Source: Rivularia sp. MS3
GTDB lineage: Bacteria > Cyanobacteriota > Cyanobacteriia > Cyanobacteriales > Nostocaceae
Assembly (NCBI GenBank): GCA_019192545.1
Contig: JAHCMI010000029.1
Location: forward strand, 29,199-93,198
DNA: 64,000 nt
Reading direction: 5' to 3'
Part shown: in pieces, positions 1 through 10,868 of the stretch
Layout: each line of letters starts with the position of its first letter
Position numbering within the stretch: position 1 is the first letter of the stretch
Position numbers and translations under genes: made by a program
Notes under the pieces: generated by a model
What the model saw: the letters and a program-made list of their open reading frames with translations, nothing else
Told to the model about the DNA's origin: nothing
Databases searched by the model: none

Positions 1-1563
1 GCAATTTTTTTTGTTTTGAGTTTAATTGGCATTATCAATCATGAAATGTGGCGCGATGAAACTCAAGCATGGTTAATCGCCAGAGATTCTTCTACTTTAA
101 TTGATTTATATGAAAATTTAAAATATGAAGGACATCAAGGATTATGGCATTTATGTTTGTTTGTGATTGCTAAATTTACTCACAATCCTTTTGCAATGCA
201 GTTTTTTCACATACTGATTGCTACTGCTTCCGTGTTTCTAATTGTTAAGTATTCACCTTTTAATCTTGTACAAAAAACTTTTTTGAGTTTTAGCTATTTT
301 ACATTTTTTGAATACAATCTAATTAGCAGAAACTATAATTTAGGCTTATTCTTAGTTCTACTGTTTTGCTACTTATTTACTCGTAAGAATATAAACTACA
401 TTGCGATTTCTTTAACGTTAGCATTATTAGCAAATACAAATGTTTATTCTTTACTAATTTGTATGTGCTTAACTGCTACTTTAGCAATTGATTTAATCCA
501 AAAACATTTCAGACAAAAAATTCCATTAAATCGCCGACAAAAAAAATGTTTACAAATAAGCTTTTTTATCGTCATTTTAGGTATATCCTTCTCAATTTTT
601 CAGTTAATTCCAGTTGCTATACTAGATACCGTACAAGACATCAATAAAAATATAAGTCAAAGTACAACTCAAAGTGCAACTCAAGATGCAGCCCAAGATA
701 CAGTCGCACCCAAACTAAATTTAATAGTAATTATTATCAAGCGGTTAAGTTATGCTCTCAGGACTGTTTTTAATAGCTATGTCCCTATTCCTAATTTGCT
801 AGACTATAATTTCTGGGATTATAATATTATGTCTAACTCCAGATTTACGATAGTCTTATCATCATTATTTTCTTTAGTTATACTATGTTTCTCAATATTT
901 ATATTCATTGAAACACCACAAGTATTATTATTATATTTATCAGGTACGTTTTCCATAATTCTGTTTACATGGTTAAAATGGCAAGGCAGTTTAAGGCATC
1001 ACGGTAATTTATTCATTGTTTTTATCGCTTGTTTATGGATAAGTAAATTATCCGATAAATCTGATATTATCTCGAAACATTTTCGACGAACGACTAAATT
1101 TTTGCAGAAATATCAGAAAAAGTTTATTATAACTATTTTACTTATTCAAATGCTATCTGGTTTCTATGCTTATAGCATGGATTTGATTCACCCCTTTTCT
1201 AAAAGTCAAGCAGCAGCAAATTTTATTCAAAAGCAAAACCTCAGCGATAAATTTATTCTTGCAGATAGAGATACAATCGTTTCGCCTATTTCTGCTTATT
1301 TAGATAAAAAAATATTTTATATCGCATATGATAAACTAGGAAGCTTCTTTTTCAACCCTAAGTCCAAGTTTATTCAAAACCAATCAGAGCTAATTCAGAA
1401 AGTAGAAAATTTAGTTGCAAATAACTCTAGAGAAAATCTTTTGATATTAGGCTATCCTCTTTACATTCAATCTCAAAACTTAAAAATTAGTTTAATCGGT
1501 CAATTTACTAATAGCATTGTTGCTGAAGAAAGCTACTATATATATTCAATCGAAAATCCTTAA
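1..1563 (+). CDS. Multi-pass membrane protein, glycosyltransferase/mannosyltransferase-like, 5' truncated by window edge
   Basis: Frame is open to base 1 (AIFFVLSLIGIINHEMWRDETQAW...). HEMWRDETQAW motif followed by many hydrophobic segments, typical of GT-C-like membrane proteins. Confidence 0.6.
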   Translation, partial: AIFFVLSLIGIINHEMWRDETQAWLIARDSSTLIDLYENLKYEGHQGLWHLCLFVIAKFTHNPFAMQFFHILIATASVFLIVKYSPFNLVQKTFLSFSYFTFFEYNLISRNYNLGLFLVLLFCYLFTRKNINYIAISLTLALLANTNVYSLLICMCLTATLAIDLIQKHFRQKIPLNRRQKKCLQISFFIVILGISFSIFQLIPVAILDTVQDINKNISQSTTQSATQDAAQDTVAPKLNLIVIIIKRLSYALRTVFNSYVPIPNLLDYNFWDYNIMSNSRFTIVLSSLFSLVILCFSIFIFIETPQVLLLYLSGTFSIILFTWLKWQGSLRHHGNLFIVFIACLWISKLSDKSDIISKHFRRTTKFLQKYQKKFIITILLIQMLSGFYAYSMDLIHPFSKSQAAANFIQKQNLSDKFILADRDTIVSPISAYLDKKIFYIAYDKLGSFFFNPKSKFIQNQSELIQKVENLVANNSRENLLILGYPLYIQSQNLKISLIGQFTNSIVAEESYYIYSIENP

Positions 1564-1828
1564 TAGACAATATCTAATCATAAATATTTGATAGTTAATA
1601 ATTTTATCGGCAACCATACTGTATAAGTTATATCGTAGTTTTTTGCTGATTCAGGGATATTAAGTAGACATCTCCGAAAAACTTGTCAGTTTCAATTTAC
1701 ACTCAGAATCAATCTCTACTCTCTACTTGTTTCCTATCCCTCGAAAGATAAGTAGAGTTTTTGAACATGTCTTCGGAAAATGAAGGAATAGACTGTAGTT
1801 GTTTTACAGCAGAATTAGTAACGTAATT

Positions 1829-1899
1829 ATCAACTCGATAGTTAAATATGACTAAATATAACTAAATATGACTAAATACCATATTCACATCGAGTTGAT
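1829..1899. repeat. 10-bp tandem repeat (AAATATGACT-like) flanked by perfect 11-bp inverted repeat ATCAACTCGAT/ATCGAGTTGAT
   Basis: Read directly: arms 1829-1839 and 1889-1899; tandem units 1844-1878. Confidence 0.8.
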
Positions 1900-2061
1900 T
1901 CGTGAGAATTAAACCTTGTCCGCAGAACTACACCCATGCAATTTGCGACAACGGTGCATGTTCCTTGCTCTCTATTCTTAGTACTGCAAGATAAAAATTT
2001 AGTAAATGAAAAAAACATTACTATTAATATAGTAAGTAAAAATAATGCCAATATAGCTAAA

Positions 2062-2466
2062 ATGCCTGCTGTGGATTCACAAACTCAAAAGAAATTTGCC
2101 TATACTGATTTCACCCAAAAACGAGCTATCCGAGCCTTAAGATGTTCGCCTTTTAAATTAAGCTTGTTTCAACAAATGCTTTCTGAGCGTGTAGCCATGA
2201 GTGAAATTTCTGGGTCAAATGGTCTCAGAAATAACTATACAAAAAATTCTTTATCCGAATTAGCCGCTGACAACGCTTTGTTATGGTTAATTGAAGTTGG
2301 TTTACTGCGGCGTGAAGTCGATGGACAAGGAATTACAGATAGTTTTCGCTTAACTCCTTTAGGTCGTCAACTCGTAGAAAATGCATCACCCCAATCTTGG
2401 GATGCTCCAACAATTGGCGATCGCCTGCTGAATGCATTAATACGTATATTTAGATTGCCTTTTTAA
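2062..2466 (+). CDS. Conserved cyanobacterial hypothetical protein (resembles Npun_F0494 family)
   Basis: ORF 1936-2466; start at internal ATG 2062 (MPAVDSQTQKKF...) is more likely. Winged-helix-like C-terminal segment. Confidence 0.6.
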   Translation: MPAVDSQTQKKFAYTDFTQKRAIRALRCSPFKLSLFQQMLSERVAMSEISGSNGLRNNYTKNSLSELAADNALLWLIEVGLLRREVDGQGITDSFRLTPLGRQLVENASPQSWDAPTIGDRLLNALIRIFRLPF

Positions 2467-2699
2467 ATTAATTAGGTAAGTAAAAGTTAGGAGTTAGCTT
2501 GAGAAGGGAACAATAAGTACTGAAGCCTCTACTCCCTTTATGAAGTGTATACAAGCTTAAATATAAATTCGTCTTCATTTTGAATGGGATTTTATGGCTA
2601 AGACTAAGTGGGACTAACCACATAGTCGTTAATGCCGTTTTTCCCTGGCTTCATACTTTAACGATTGGAAGTCCGATAAAGAAAAAATAATAGCTAACT

Positions 2700-4178
2700 A
2701 TGAAATCAATTATGGTAGTGGGTACAACATCCCACGCAGGGAAATCACTTTTATGCGCTGCAATATGTCGTATATTATCACGACGTGGTTGGCGAGTGGC
2801 TCCCTTTAAAGGTCAAAATATGGCAAACAATGCTTATGTTACAGCCAATGGAGGAGAAATTGGTTATGCACAAGCGGTACAAGCTTGGGCTGCTGGAGTA
2901 GTTCCTTGGATCGAAATGAACCCAGTTTTACTCAAGCCCCAGGGAGATATGACTTCCCAAGTAATTATCAAAGGTAAAGCTGTCGGAAAAGTCAGCGCTA
3001 CCGATTATTACGAGCAATATTTTGATTTGGGATGGAGAGCCATTGAGGAATCCCTACATAATCTAGGAACAGAATTTGATTTACTAGTTTGCGAAGGAGC
3101 CGGAAGTCCAGCGGAAATAAATCTTAAGCACCGCGATTTAACTAATATGCGAGTTGCCAAGCATTTAAACGCTATGACTCTATTAGTAGTTGACATCGAA
3201 CGAGGTGGAGCATTTGCTCACGTTGTCGGTACTTTGGAATTATTGGAGCCAGAAGAAAGAGCTTTAATCAAAGGTATTGTAATTAATAAGTTCCGGGGGC
3301 AGCGTTCGATATTAGAACCAGGAATTAAATGGCTCGAAGAAAAGACGGGCATTCCAGTAATAGGAGTTATCCCTTATTTAGAGCAAGTATTCCCTGCGGA
3401 AGACTCGCTGGATTTATTGGAAAGAAAACCTCGTAAATTTAACGGCGAACTAAATATTTCGGTGGTTAAGTTACCAAGAATCGCCAATTTTACCGATTTT
3501 GACCCATTAGAATCAGAACCCAGCGTCGGCGTAAAATACCTGAGTCCAAAACACGAGTTAGGACATCCAGATGCAGTAATTCTTCCGGGAACTAAAACTA
3601 CTATACCCGACTTATTAATGCTGCAAAGAACGGGAATGGCCGAACAAATTCAAAATTATGCCGCAGCCGGTGGTACCGTACTCGGAATCTGTGGTGGTTT
3701 TCAAATTTTGGGACAGATGATAGCCGATCCAGAAGGGATAGAAGGACAAGCCGGTAGATTTGGGGGCTTGGGATTACTACCTGTAAAAAGCGTAATTACC
3801 GGGCAAAAAATCGCCAGACAGCGTCAAGTTACTTCTAATTTTCCTCAAACTGGCTTGCCGGTTCATGGGTTTGAAATTCACCAAGGACGCTCGCGAATTG
3901 AAACTCAAGGCCCTGCCGCTCAAGGTTTTGAGCCTTTATTTGACGATATTAATTTAGGTTTAGTAGATAAGTGTCAATCAGTATGGGGTACTTATCTTCA
4001 TGGTATGTTTGATAATGGACCTTGGCGACGCGCTTGGCTAAATCGCTTGCGGCAGCAGCGCGGTTTGAAATCTCTACCTACTGGGGTTCCTAACTACCGC
4101 GAGCAAAGGGAAAAATTATTAGATTCTTTGGCAGTAAATGTAGAACGCTATTTGGATTTAAGCGTTTTGTTATCGTAG
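2700..4178 (+). CDS. cobQ: Cobyric acid synthase
   Basis: MKSIMVVGTTSHAGKSLLCAAICRILSRRGWRVAPFKGQNMANN N-terminus; glutamine amidotransferase GICGGFQILG motif; full-length. Confidence 0.96.
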   Translation: MKSIMVVGTTSHAGKSLLCAAICRILSRRGWRVAPFKGQNMANNAYVTANGGEIGYAQAVQAWAAGVVPWIEMNPVLLKPQGDMTSQVIIKGKAVGKVSATDYYEQYFDLGWRAIEESLHNLGTEFDLLVCEGAGSPAEINLKHRDLTNMRVAKHLNAMTLLVVDIERGGAFAHVVGTLELLEPEERALIKGIVINKFRGQRSILEPGIKWLEEKTGIPVIGVIPYLEQVFPAEDSLDLLERKPRKFNGELNISVVKLPRIANFTDFDPLESEPSVGVKYLSPKHELGHPDAVILPGTKTTIPDLLMLQRTGMAEQIQNYAAAGGTVLGICGGFQILGQMIADPEGIEGQAGRFGGLGLLPVKSVITGQKIARQRQVTSNFPQTGLPVHGFEIHQGRSRIETQGPAAQGFEPLFDDINLGLVDKCQSVWGTYLHGMFDNGPWRRAWLNRLRQQRGLKSLPTGVPNYREQREKLLDSLAVNVERYLDLSVLLS

Positions 4179-4257
4179 TTAATGGTTAGTAGTTAGTTGT
4201 TAGTCGATTGAAGCTAACTACTAACTACTTCTGTCATAGTTTTATTAATCTCTGAAC

Positions 4258-4497
4258 ATGAGCGTTAAAGTCCACTTTTTGCCGGATGATGTTACGGTTG
4301 ATGCCCAAGCCGGAGAACCTTTACTTGATGTCGCTGATAGAGCAGGGGTATTGATTCCTACGGGTTGTTTAATGGGTTCTTGTCATGCTTGTACCGTTGA
4401 GGTTAAAGATGGAGATATTATCCGCGCTTGCATTAGTTCTGTACCAGCAGGTAAAGAAGAATTAACAATTAATATATTTAGCGACCCTACCTGGTAA
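4258..4497 (+). CDS. 2Fe-2S ferredoxin-type protein
   Basis: GCLMGSCHACTVEVKDG Cys cluster, 79 aa. Confidence 0.9.
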   Translation: MSVKVHFLPDDVTVDAQAGEPLLDVADRAGVLIPTGCLMGSCHACTVEVKDGDIIRACISSVPAGKEELTINIFSDPTW

Positions 4498-4526
4498 AAG
4501 TTAAAAGATAGTTTGCTAATTTTTAG

Positions 4527-4976
4527 CTATTCAAGCGGACTAATTCCAGTTTGAGCGTATTCTTTGAACCTTTGCAAATTTTCTTGCAATGTGGTTTCTA
4601 CAACCCGTCCGAGAAATAAATTATCCATGATTTTGCCAATAATACCCGGTATTGCATAACCAACGGTTAGTTTGACAATACTACTATTATGGCGGTCGTA
4701 AAATCTAATCGCACCCCTGTTAGGTAAACCATCAACTGATTCCCATTGGATGATCTGATTGGGAATCACTTTCACAATCCGCGATCGCCAACTAAAATTA
4801 AAGCCGCCGGTATCTAATTTCCACAGCGATAATTCCGGATTATCTTCAAGAATCTTGACTGAATCAATCCATTTCATCCAGCGAGGCATCTGTTCTAAAT
4901 CCGACCACATACCCCATACTCTATCTATAGGAGCTTCTACCTCGACTTGTACGGTATGCTCCAACCAGTTAGCCAT
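4527..4976 (-). CDS. SRPBCC (polyketide cyclase/dehydrase-like) family protein
   Basis: MANWLEHTVQVEVEAPIDRVWGMWSDLEQMPRWMKWI START-like N-terminus; lies upstream of zds on the same strand. Confidence 0.85.
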   Translation of the reverse strand: MANWLEHTVQVEVEAPIDRVWGMWSDLEQMPRWMKWIDSVKILEDNPELSLWKLDTGGFNFSWRSRIVKVIPNQIIQWESVDGLPNRGAIRFYDRHNSSIVKLTVGYAIPGIIGKIMDNLFLGRVVETTLQENLQRFKEYAQTGISPLE

Positions 4977-5037
4977 TCCTTATTAATATCCTAATTTTTG
5001 ATTTGGAACTCTTGAAGGCATCAATCGATAATTTTTT

Positions 5038-5068
5038 AAGAAACATTTAAGAAACATTTAAGAAACAA
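5038..5068. repeat. 11-bp direct repeat (AAGAAACATTT, about 3 copies) overlapping the zds stop codon
   Basis: Read directly: aagaaacattt aagaaacattt aagaaacaa. Confidence 0.8.
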
Positions 5069-6518
5069 GTGCGCTGCGATTGGTTTTTATATTTTCCAAA
5101 ACAACCTTAGCCGCACGTCTTCCTGAAATAGTAGCTCCTTCCATACTATCGATATAATCTTGCTGAGTATAACTACCCGCCAGAAAGAAATTTTCTATAG
5201 GGGTTTTTTGTGGCGGACGATAAACATCCATTCCCGGCGCTTCTCGATACAATGATTGAGCTAACTTTACGACACTGTACCAAGTCATGTTTAATTCTCG
5301 GGATGAAGGAAATAACTTGTGTACTTGAGCCAAGACATGTTTGGCTATCTCTTCATTACTTTTCTTAATAAAAGGGTCTCCCGGCGTTAGTACCAGTTGC
5401 ATTAAAGAGCCACTTCCTTGCCGATAATAATCAGATGGGCTGGTTAAAGCTAAATCGGCAAAGCAAGAAAAGTCAGCATCAGGAGTATAGAGTAAATTAT
5501 CTATTCCCGCAGCTTGTTCGAGTTGTTTGCGTTTTTGAGCATCCTGCATTTCTGTAACCCAACCATCAAAGCGCAATTGCACTGTGGCAACGGGTACTGC
5601 ATCCAATTTATAAATGTTGTCGAATTCTGACCATTTACGCCATTCTGAAGGAATTAAACGAGTAATTCCAGGTACGTCACAAGCACCAATGTAAGCATCA
5701 GCAGTTATATGTTCTTCTGTATCGCCATTTGCAATTACTAATCCATCAACTTGAGTTACACCTGCTTGTTCGCTAAAATTTATTTTTCGTACTTGGCGGC
5801 GAGTATGAATTTTTGTTCCCCTCTGTTGTAGATAATTCACAATTGGTTTGTGCAAATACTCTTGAGGGGAACCTTCGAGCATCCGTAACTTTGAAGCTTC
5901 AGTTCTGGCTGCAAACAACTGAAATATTGTCAACATGCAACGGGCTGACATATTTTCGCAGTCTATAAATCCTAAAGCATAAGCGATAGGATTCCACATC
6001 CGCTCGATACTTCCATTGTTACCACCATGACTGCGGAACCAATCTGCAAAGCTAACTTTATCCAAGTCACGGATAGTTCTCATAGCACCTTCAAAATCAA
6101 CTAAGCCTCTTACAACCGGGCTTGTTCCTAATGCCAGAGAATTTTGCAGCTTATCCCCAAATGACAATTGAGAAGTGGTAAAAAAAGCTTTTAATCCATT
6201 AAAGGGAGCGCCAGTAAGGAAGCGAAAATCTAAAGCGCCGGTTCGCCCACCTTCATTTATGAAGTTATGGATATGTTCCTTCGGACGTAAGTGTTCAAAT
6301 GCACCCACTTTTTTCATCAAATCAAACAATTGATAGTAGCACCCAAAAAAGACATGCAATCCCATTTCCAGGTGATTGCCATCACTATCAATCCAACTAC
6401 CTACTTTCCCACCGATAAATGGGCGAGACTCGAAAATTTGGATTTCACAACCGGCATCTGCTAAATCTACAGCACATGATAAACCGGCTAGTCCCGCACC
6501 TACGATTGCAACTCGCAT
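5058..6518 (-). CDS. zds: 9,9'-di-cis-zeta-carotene desaturase
   Basis: [42 protein letters not shown] dinucleotide-binding motif; C-terminal [27 protein letters not shown]; 486 aa. Confidence 0.95.
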   Translation of the reverse strand: MRVAIVGAGLAGLSCAVDLADAGCEIQIFESRPFIGGKVGSWIDSDGNHLEMGLHVFFGCYYQLFDLMKKVGAFEHLRPKEHIHNFINEGGRTGALDFRFLTGAPFNGLKAFFTTSQLSFGDKLQNSLALGTSPVVRGLVDFEGAMRTIRDLDKVSFADWFRSHGGNNGSIERMWNPIAYALGFIDCENMSARCMLTIFQLFAARTEASKLRMLEGSPQEYLHKPIVNYLQQRGTKIHTRRQVRKINFSEQAGVTQVDGLVIANGDTEEHITADAYIGACDVPGITRLIPSEWRKWSEFDNIYKLDAVPVATVQLRFDGWVTEMQDAQKRKQLEQAAGIDNLLYTPDADFSCFADLALTSPSDYYRQGSGSLMQLVLTPGDPFIKKSNEEIAKHVLAQVHKLFPSSRELNMTWYSVVKLAQSLYREAPGMDVYRPPQKTPIENFFLAGSYTQQDYIDSMEGATISGRRAAKVVLENIKTNRSALVS

Positions 6519-6679
6519 TCCGTTTTTTTTGATTGAGCATCTTTAAACGATTGTAACTGAGTTGGTGTCAGAATTTGCCATGCAAAAAATAATAATGTAG
6601 AACATACAGATTGAAAGCTCTACATTTGAATAATTTTCAACCGTTTAGCAAAAGTGAAATTTGCTTTTACCTATGAGTT

Positions 6680-6850
6680 TTACCCTGCTACATCTTTACT
6701 TTCTCCCGATATAGACAAACCTCGGATTAATTCTCGAATTACATCTGTAGCAGGTCTGCCAGTTTGCTGGCAATATTTTTCCAGTTTTTCCGCTTCTTGT
6801 GCTGCGAGATTGACTGTTATACGTTTTACAGCCCATTTCTTATTGGTCAT
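6680..6850 (-). CDS. Small ribbon-helix-helix (CopG-like) protein, 56 aa
   Basis: Absent from ORF track (<60 aa). Reverse complement gives MTNKKWAVKRITVNLAAQEAEKLEKYCQQTGRPATDVIRELIRGLSISGESKDVAG*. Confidence 0.75.
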   Translation of the reverse strand: MTNKKWAVKRITVNLAAQEAEKLEKYCQQTGRPATDVIRELIRGLSISGESKDVAG

Positions 6851-7158
6851 TGTGTAGTGTTATCTGCTGTATATTGACATCATGAAAGGAATCAAAATAA
6901 ATAATGAGAGCGATAATCCTATCAAAGTTGCTAGAAGTAAACAATATTTGTATCAACACAAAAAGTAAAGTTTAGTTTCCTCACAATATAAGTGAAAGCA
7001 ACGCTTGGGTCGATATCATTATTTATCAACATTTATCAACTAAGGAATGTTAGTTCACTTGAAGGTAGATTGATTGCCCACGGGAGATAAACTCAAAATT
7101 TTATCGTGCAACCAGGTGATAGAAATAAATTTTATAAATTTATTAGAGAGATTTACTG

Positions 7159-8340
7159 TTAAGCAAATAACGGTTTATAAGTTTTTCTCTCTTCATAAGC
7201 ATTTAATTCTATCTCACATGTATTTTCGCTAAATACTTCCGGAGAAAACATATGCCAAAGCACCTGAAAATATGGCATCAAAGTATTAGCTTGTTCGGTA
7301 TTGAGGCGTTCGCTAATTTCCTGTCCTAATAGATGCAGCATCTGACGAATTATTTCCCAACTTACTTTTAAAGTTGGATAAAGCATCACACATAAAGGAA
7401 ATAATTCATGTGTAATTGCAGCTATATTTCCTTCGAGAACGCATACCCACAAGTACACCTGAAACATTTCCACATCACGGATACTAGAAATAATAACTTT
7501 TTGATTATTTAAGTTGCCAGAATAAGAGCGATAACCTGGATATAACTCAATTACTTTTCGAGTAATTCTCTTGGCGATATGAGTACTAACTGGTAATAGA
7601 TTTCTTACGGCACTTACAGCTAAGGAATCGGAATCCAGTTTTGCCGCTGCCGTGTAAGCACGTTGCAACGGCATATATAAACAATCGTCAATTACTTTGA
7701 AGTAAGTACTAAGTATGCTTTGTTCAATGCCAGAAAGTAACTGTAAAAGCATTTGACCGGTGTAATGAAACTGCATACTTACAAAGCCAATTACTCTAGG
7801 ATCTTTTTGCGTGTATTTTTGTCTTAAGTCTCCAAGGGAAGAACTAATCGCCTTTGTTAATTGATAGGGAGCAAGCTGTTCGACATATGTTGGCTCTTCA
7901 GGAGAAGATAATGATTCATCTTTAGCTGCTAATTCAATTAACATAGATGGTTCCCGTGGTGCTGCTTGCATATAAACATCTAAGGATTTTTCATAGATTG
8001 TGAAAGAATCTCTTGTAATTTCCCACGGGTCGATTAATTCTGCTTTGATACGATGCCTTTTGGGCTGTTTAGTCAGCAGTTTCTCAGTTTTTTTCCAAGC
8101 TTGCAAACTAATATTTCGCATGGATGCTTTAAGCTTTTGCGCTGTTATTTCTCGCCGAGCTTGAGACGTTACCACCTGAAAATTTTGCTCCTCAGCAGGA
8201 TTACTACCGCCAAAATCAATAGAATCAACGTCAAGATTTCGCAAATATTTTCTTGCCCATTGCACTCCTAAAGATTCAATACTGGCATTTTTTATTTGCT
8301 TTTTATAAAAGCTGGAATTATTCCCTAAGTATTCGTACAT
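7159..8340 (-). CDS. Hypothetical protein, 393 aa
   Basis: Long intact ORF with coding-like composition; no family recognised. Confidence 0.7.
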   Translation of the reverse strand: MYEYLGNNSSFYKKQIKNASIESLGVQWARKYLRNLDVDSIDFGGSNPAEEQNFQVVTSQARREITAQKLKASMRNISLQAWKKTEKLLTKQPKRHRIKAELIDPWEITRDSFTIYEKSLDVYMQAAPREPSMLIELAAKDESLSSPEEPTYVEQLAPYQLTKAISSSLGDLRQKYTQKDPRVIGFVSMQFHYTGQMLLQLLSGIEQSILSTYFKVIDDCLYMPLQRAYTAAAKLDSDSLAVSAVRNLLPVSTHIAKRITRKVIELYPGYRSYSGNLNNQKVIISSIRDVEMFQVYLWVCVLEGNIAAITHELFPLCVMLYPTLKVSWEIIRQMLHLLGQEISERLNTEQANTLMPYFQVLWHMFSPEVFSENTCEIELNAYEERKTYKPLFA

Positions 8341-8718
8341 ATGAATAAAAATTTATAAACATATTTTCTATAAAACTATCAAGCTACTGATTTCTCGATT
8401 GTATATCTATTTTTTTTAAATAAATTTTCTCTTCACTTAATCTTTATTGAATATCAATTTTATTTGATGTTTTTTATCTTTATGAAGGCATTATATGGGT
8501 TCTGTAAAAACTTTATTTGAAATAAATAAGGAAAAAATACAATCATATTTTACGTATAATTAGCATACATTTATTTATAAATATCAACTTTAAAGATATA
8601 GTATATTTTGAGACTACTTAATCTATAAAAGCATAAAATGATTCTCAAAATTACATAAATATAACTAAAAGACCTCTTCCTATATTTAGAAAGAGGCTAA
8701 TACTTTATTTAAATTTTT

Positions 8719-8880
8719 CCAAGACTTACGCAAGCAGAAAATTTTATTGCGACGGTCGTCGCTACCTTTAGGAAACATTCACTTCTAAGGAAAAACCAAA
8801 AAATAAATTGTCCCGCCGTCGGTGTTGCTCTACCGAACGATACCGACGGCATGACAATTTATTACTTGCAAGTCCCTAAG
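8719..8880. repeat. Intergenic palindromic/MITE-like element with 22-nt inverted arms (20/22 match)
   Basis: AATAAATTGTCCCGCCGTCGGT (8802-8823) pairs with ACCGACGGCATGACAATTTATT (8842-8863); inner palindrome GCGACGGTCGTCGC just upstream. Outer boundaries approximate. Confidence 0.7.
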
Positions 8881-9233
8881 CTATATTCTCCTCAGCGTTT
8901 GGCGGAGATTACCATGTCCTGACTAATAGGAGCATCCAAATGGCGGCGAAAAGCTTTTTATAGTAGGTGATTAATTGAACTGCAATATATTGATAGCAAT
9001 ATTTAAAGTACAAACTTATTTTTACAATTTAGACTTATTCTTGCAATTTAAGTGACAAGAAAATCAGTAATTACTTCAATTTAAATATATTACTTTATAC
9101 GAAATATTAATTGTAAAATAACATCCCAATTTAGATTAGATGTCAAAAATATCTGTATAAAAATATTCATCATAAATCAAAACAAATATTTTCATAGCGT
9201 TGAATTTAAATTAAAGCCTAAAACAATTATTTA

Positions 9234-10868
9234 TTATTGAGGCATTAATTGAAGAGTCCCAACACCCAATTCCTTTGGTGATAAATACCGTGCTTCAAAT
9301 AAAGCCATCATGTCTCGTAGCTGGGGATTTCCACGAGAAGCTCCAGTTAATCCTCTAGCAATAATTAAACCGCAATATCCCTTAGTGTTTTTGCAGCGTT
9401 GATTCCACTTTTGCCTAGCTTCTAAATGATCTGGATCGTCATTTTCAAATTCACCGAAAAGGAATAATTCTTGATTTCGCGTTTGCAGTAATCCTAAATC
9501 GTAATATGTGCCATCGAAGGGGTTTGTACCGGGATTAAAACAAATTCCACTCAGCCCGCCATCCTTTTGAATAGATTCAATAATAATTTTCGCTTTTGGG
9601 CGAGAGGTTTGAACCAAAATAACTGGTAAACCTTCACCTACTTGTGCGACTTCTCCAACCTTATGATATTTAGATTTTTCTTGTAAATATTCCAACATTT
9701 CCCAAGAAATCATCCCCAAGCTTAGGAATGACTCTTGTGGTATTAAATCATCTCTTAGGGAAAGACTAGCGTAAGTTGGATTTAAAGCTGTCACTTCGTC
9801 GTCGTCAAAATTCGACATTGCTTCTAATTCCGAAGCTAACTGCGTTTGAGTGGTTACAGTAACTGATAGCGATTTAGTCGTTGATTTTAGAGAAGATGGT
9901 AAAGATATACGATAACGATGACTTAAAGGCGGAAACAAGCCATTGCTTAAATGCACGCGACGATCGCGAATAAAACGATACAAAGCTTCTAAAGCTATTA
10001 ACGAAACTTTAGCTTCTTCTTCGTACAAGATAGAACGTACTCCTTCAAGGGGATGAATATTACCGAAAGTCGGATTGATTTCCGATAGGGGATAATCTGC
10101 TAAATCGGTAAATATATCTTCTTGTGCGTCTGTTTGTGAAGCGCGCTCAAAAGTTAAAAACAAGCAATCTTGCTTGAGAAAAGCTTCTTCTAAATATTCT
10201 TGCGAAGAATCTTCTTTTAAAACAGTAGCCCGGAAGTATCTCAAAGAATCTTCGGAACGATAAAGTAAAATTCCGTACTCCATACCTAACATACCCATTA
10301 CTGAAGCATATAGAGTACCAATGTCCCATTTATTAATTTCTATTGATAGAATCTGCTGTTCTTCTAAAAATTCCCAAGGTGCTAATTCCCAAATAGCAAA
10401 AGCTTTATTTCGTAATAAATTTGCGTATTGCGGAGGTAAATCTGGAATTTGATTATCAATTACTTCGGAAAACCCGCGAAACAATTCATCAATTATCGGT
10501 AATTCGGGTATTCGATCTATAACAATATCTATATCTTGCAATACTCCGCGCAAATAAAATTGAATTTCTCGATCTTGGACTACAATTTTCTGCGGGCGGG
10601 CGGGTTTTGCTGGGCTGTGGGGGCTTTCTATTGCTCGCATTAAAGTACGAACGACTGCTTCTGGTCCCACTTGAGGATTAACAACATCCATTCCTCGTAC
10701 AATTCCTTCGGAAGCATCAACCCAAAGAATGCATTCGCTTTGGGATTGTGAATCTTCCTCACCCGTCGTTGGTGATGATGAAAACGGACGGCGATCGCCT
10801 TCCCATACAGAAGGAATTTGAGGTAATTTCTTCAAACGACGAATGGTAGAGCGACTTAAACTTGTCAT
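9234..10868 (-). CDS. Conserved cyanobacterial hypothetical protein (possibly DUF6930-containing)
   Basis: 544-aa ORF; recurring SIEINKWDIGTLYASV-like text; domain assignment from memory only. Confidence 0.6.
   Translation of the reverse strand: MTSLSRSTIRRLKKLPQIPSVWEGDRRPFSSSPTTGEEDSQSQSECILWVDASEGIVRGMDVVNPQVGPEAVVRTLMRAIESPHSPAKPARPQKIVVQDREIQFYLRGVLQDIDIVIDRIPELPIIDELFRGFSEVIDNQIPDLPPQYANLLRNKAFAIWELAPWEFLEEQQILSIEINKWDIGTLYASVMGMLGMEYGILLYRSEDSLRYFRATVLKEDSSQEYLEEAFLKQDCLFLTFERASQTDAQEDIFTDLADYPLSEINPTFGNIHPLEGVRSILYEEEAKVSLIALEALYRFIRDRRVHLSNGLFPPLSHRYRISLPSSLKSTTKSLSVTVTTQTQLASELEAMSNFDDDEVTALNPTYASLSLRDDLIPQESFLSLGMISWEMLEYLQEKSKYHKVGEVAQVGEGLPVILVQTSRPKAKIIIESIQKDGGLSGICFNPGTNPFDGTYYDLGLLQTRNQELFLFGEFENDDPDHLEARQKWNQRCKNTKGYCGLIIARGLTGASRGNPQLRDMMALFEARYLSPKELGVGTLQLMPQ

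Noticed and set aside
6654-6857. 67-aa + strand ORF
   Set aside because: Antisense to the RHH-like ORF 6680-6850, which is more convincing.
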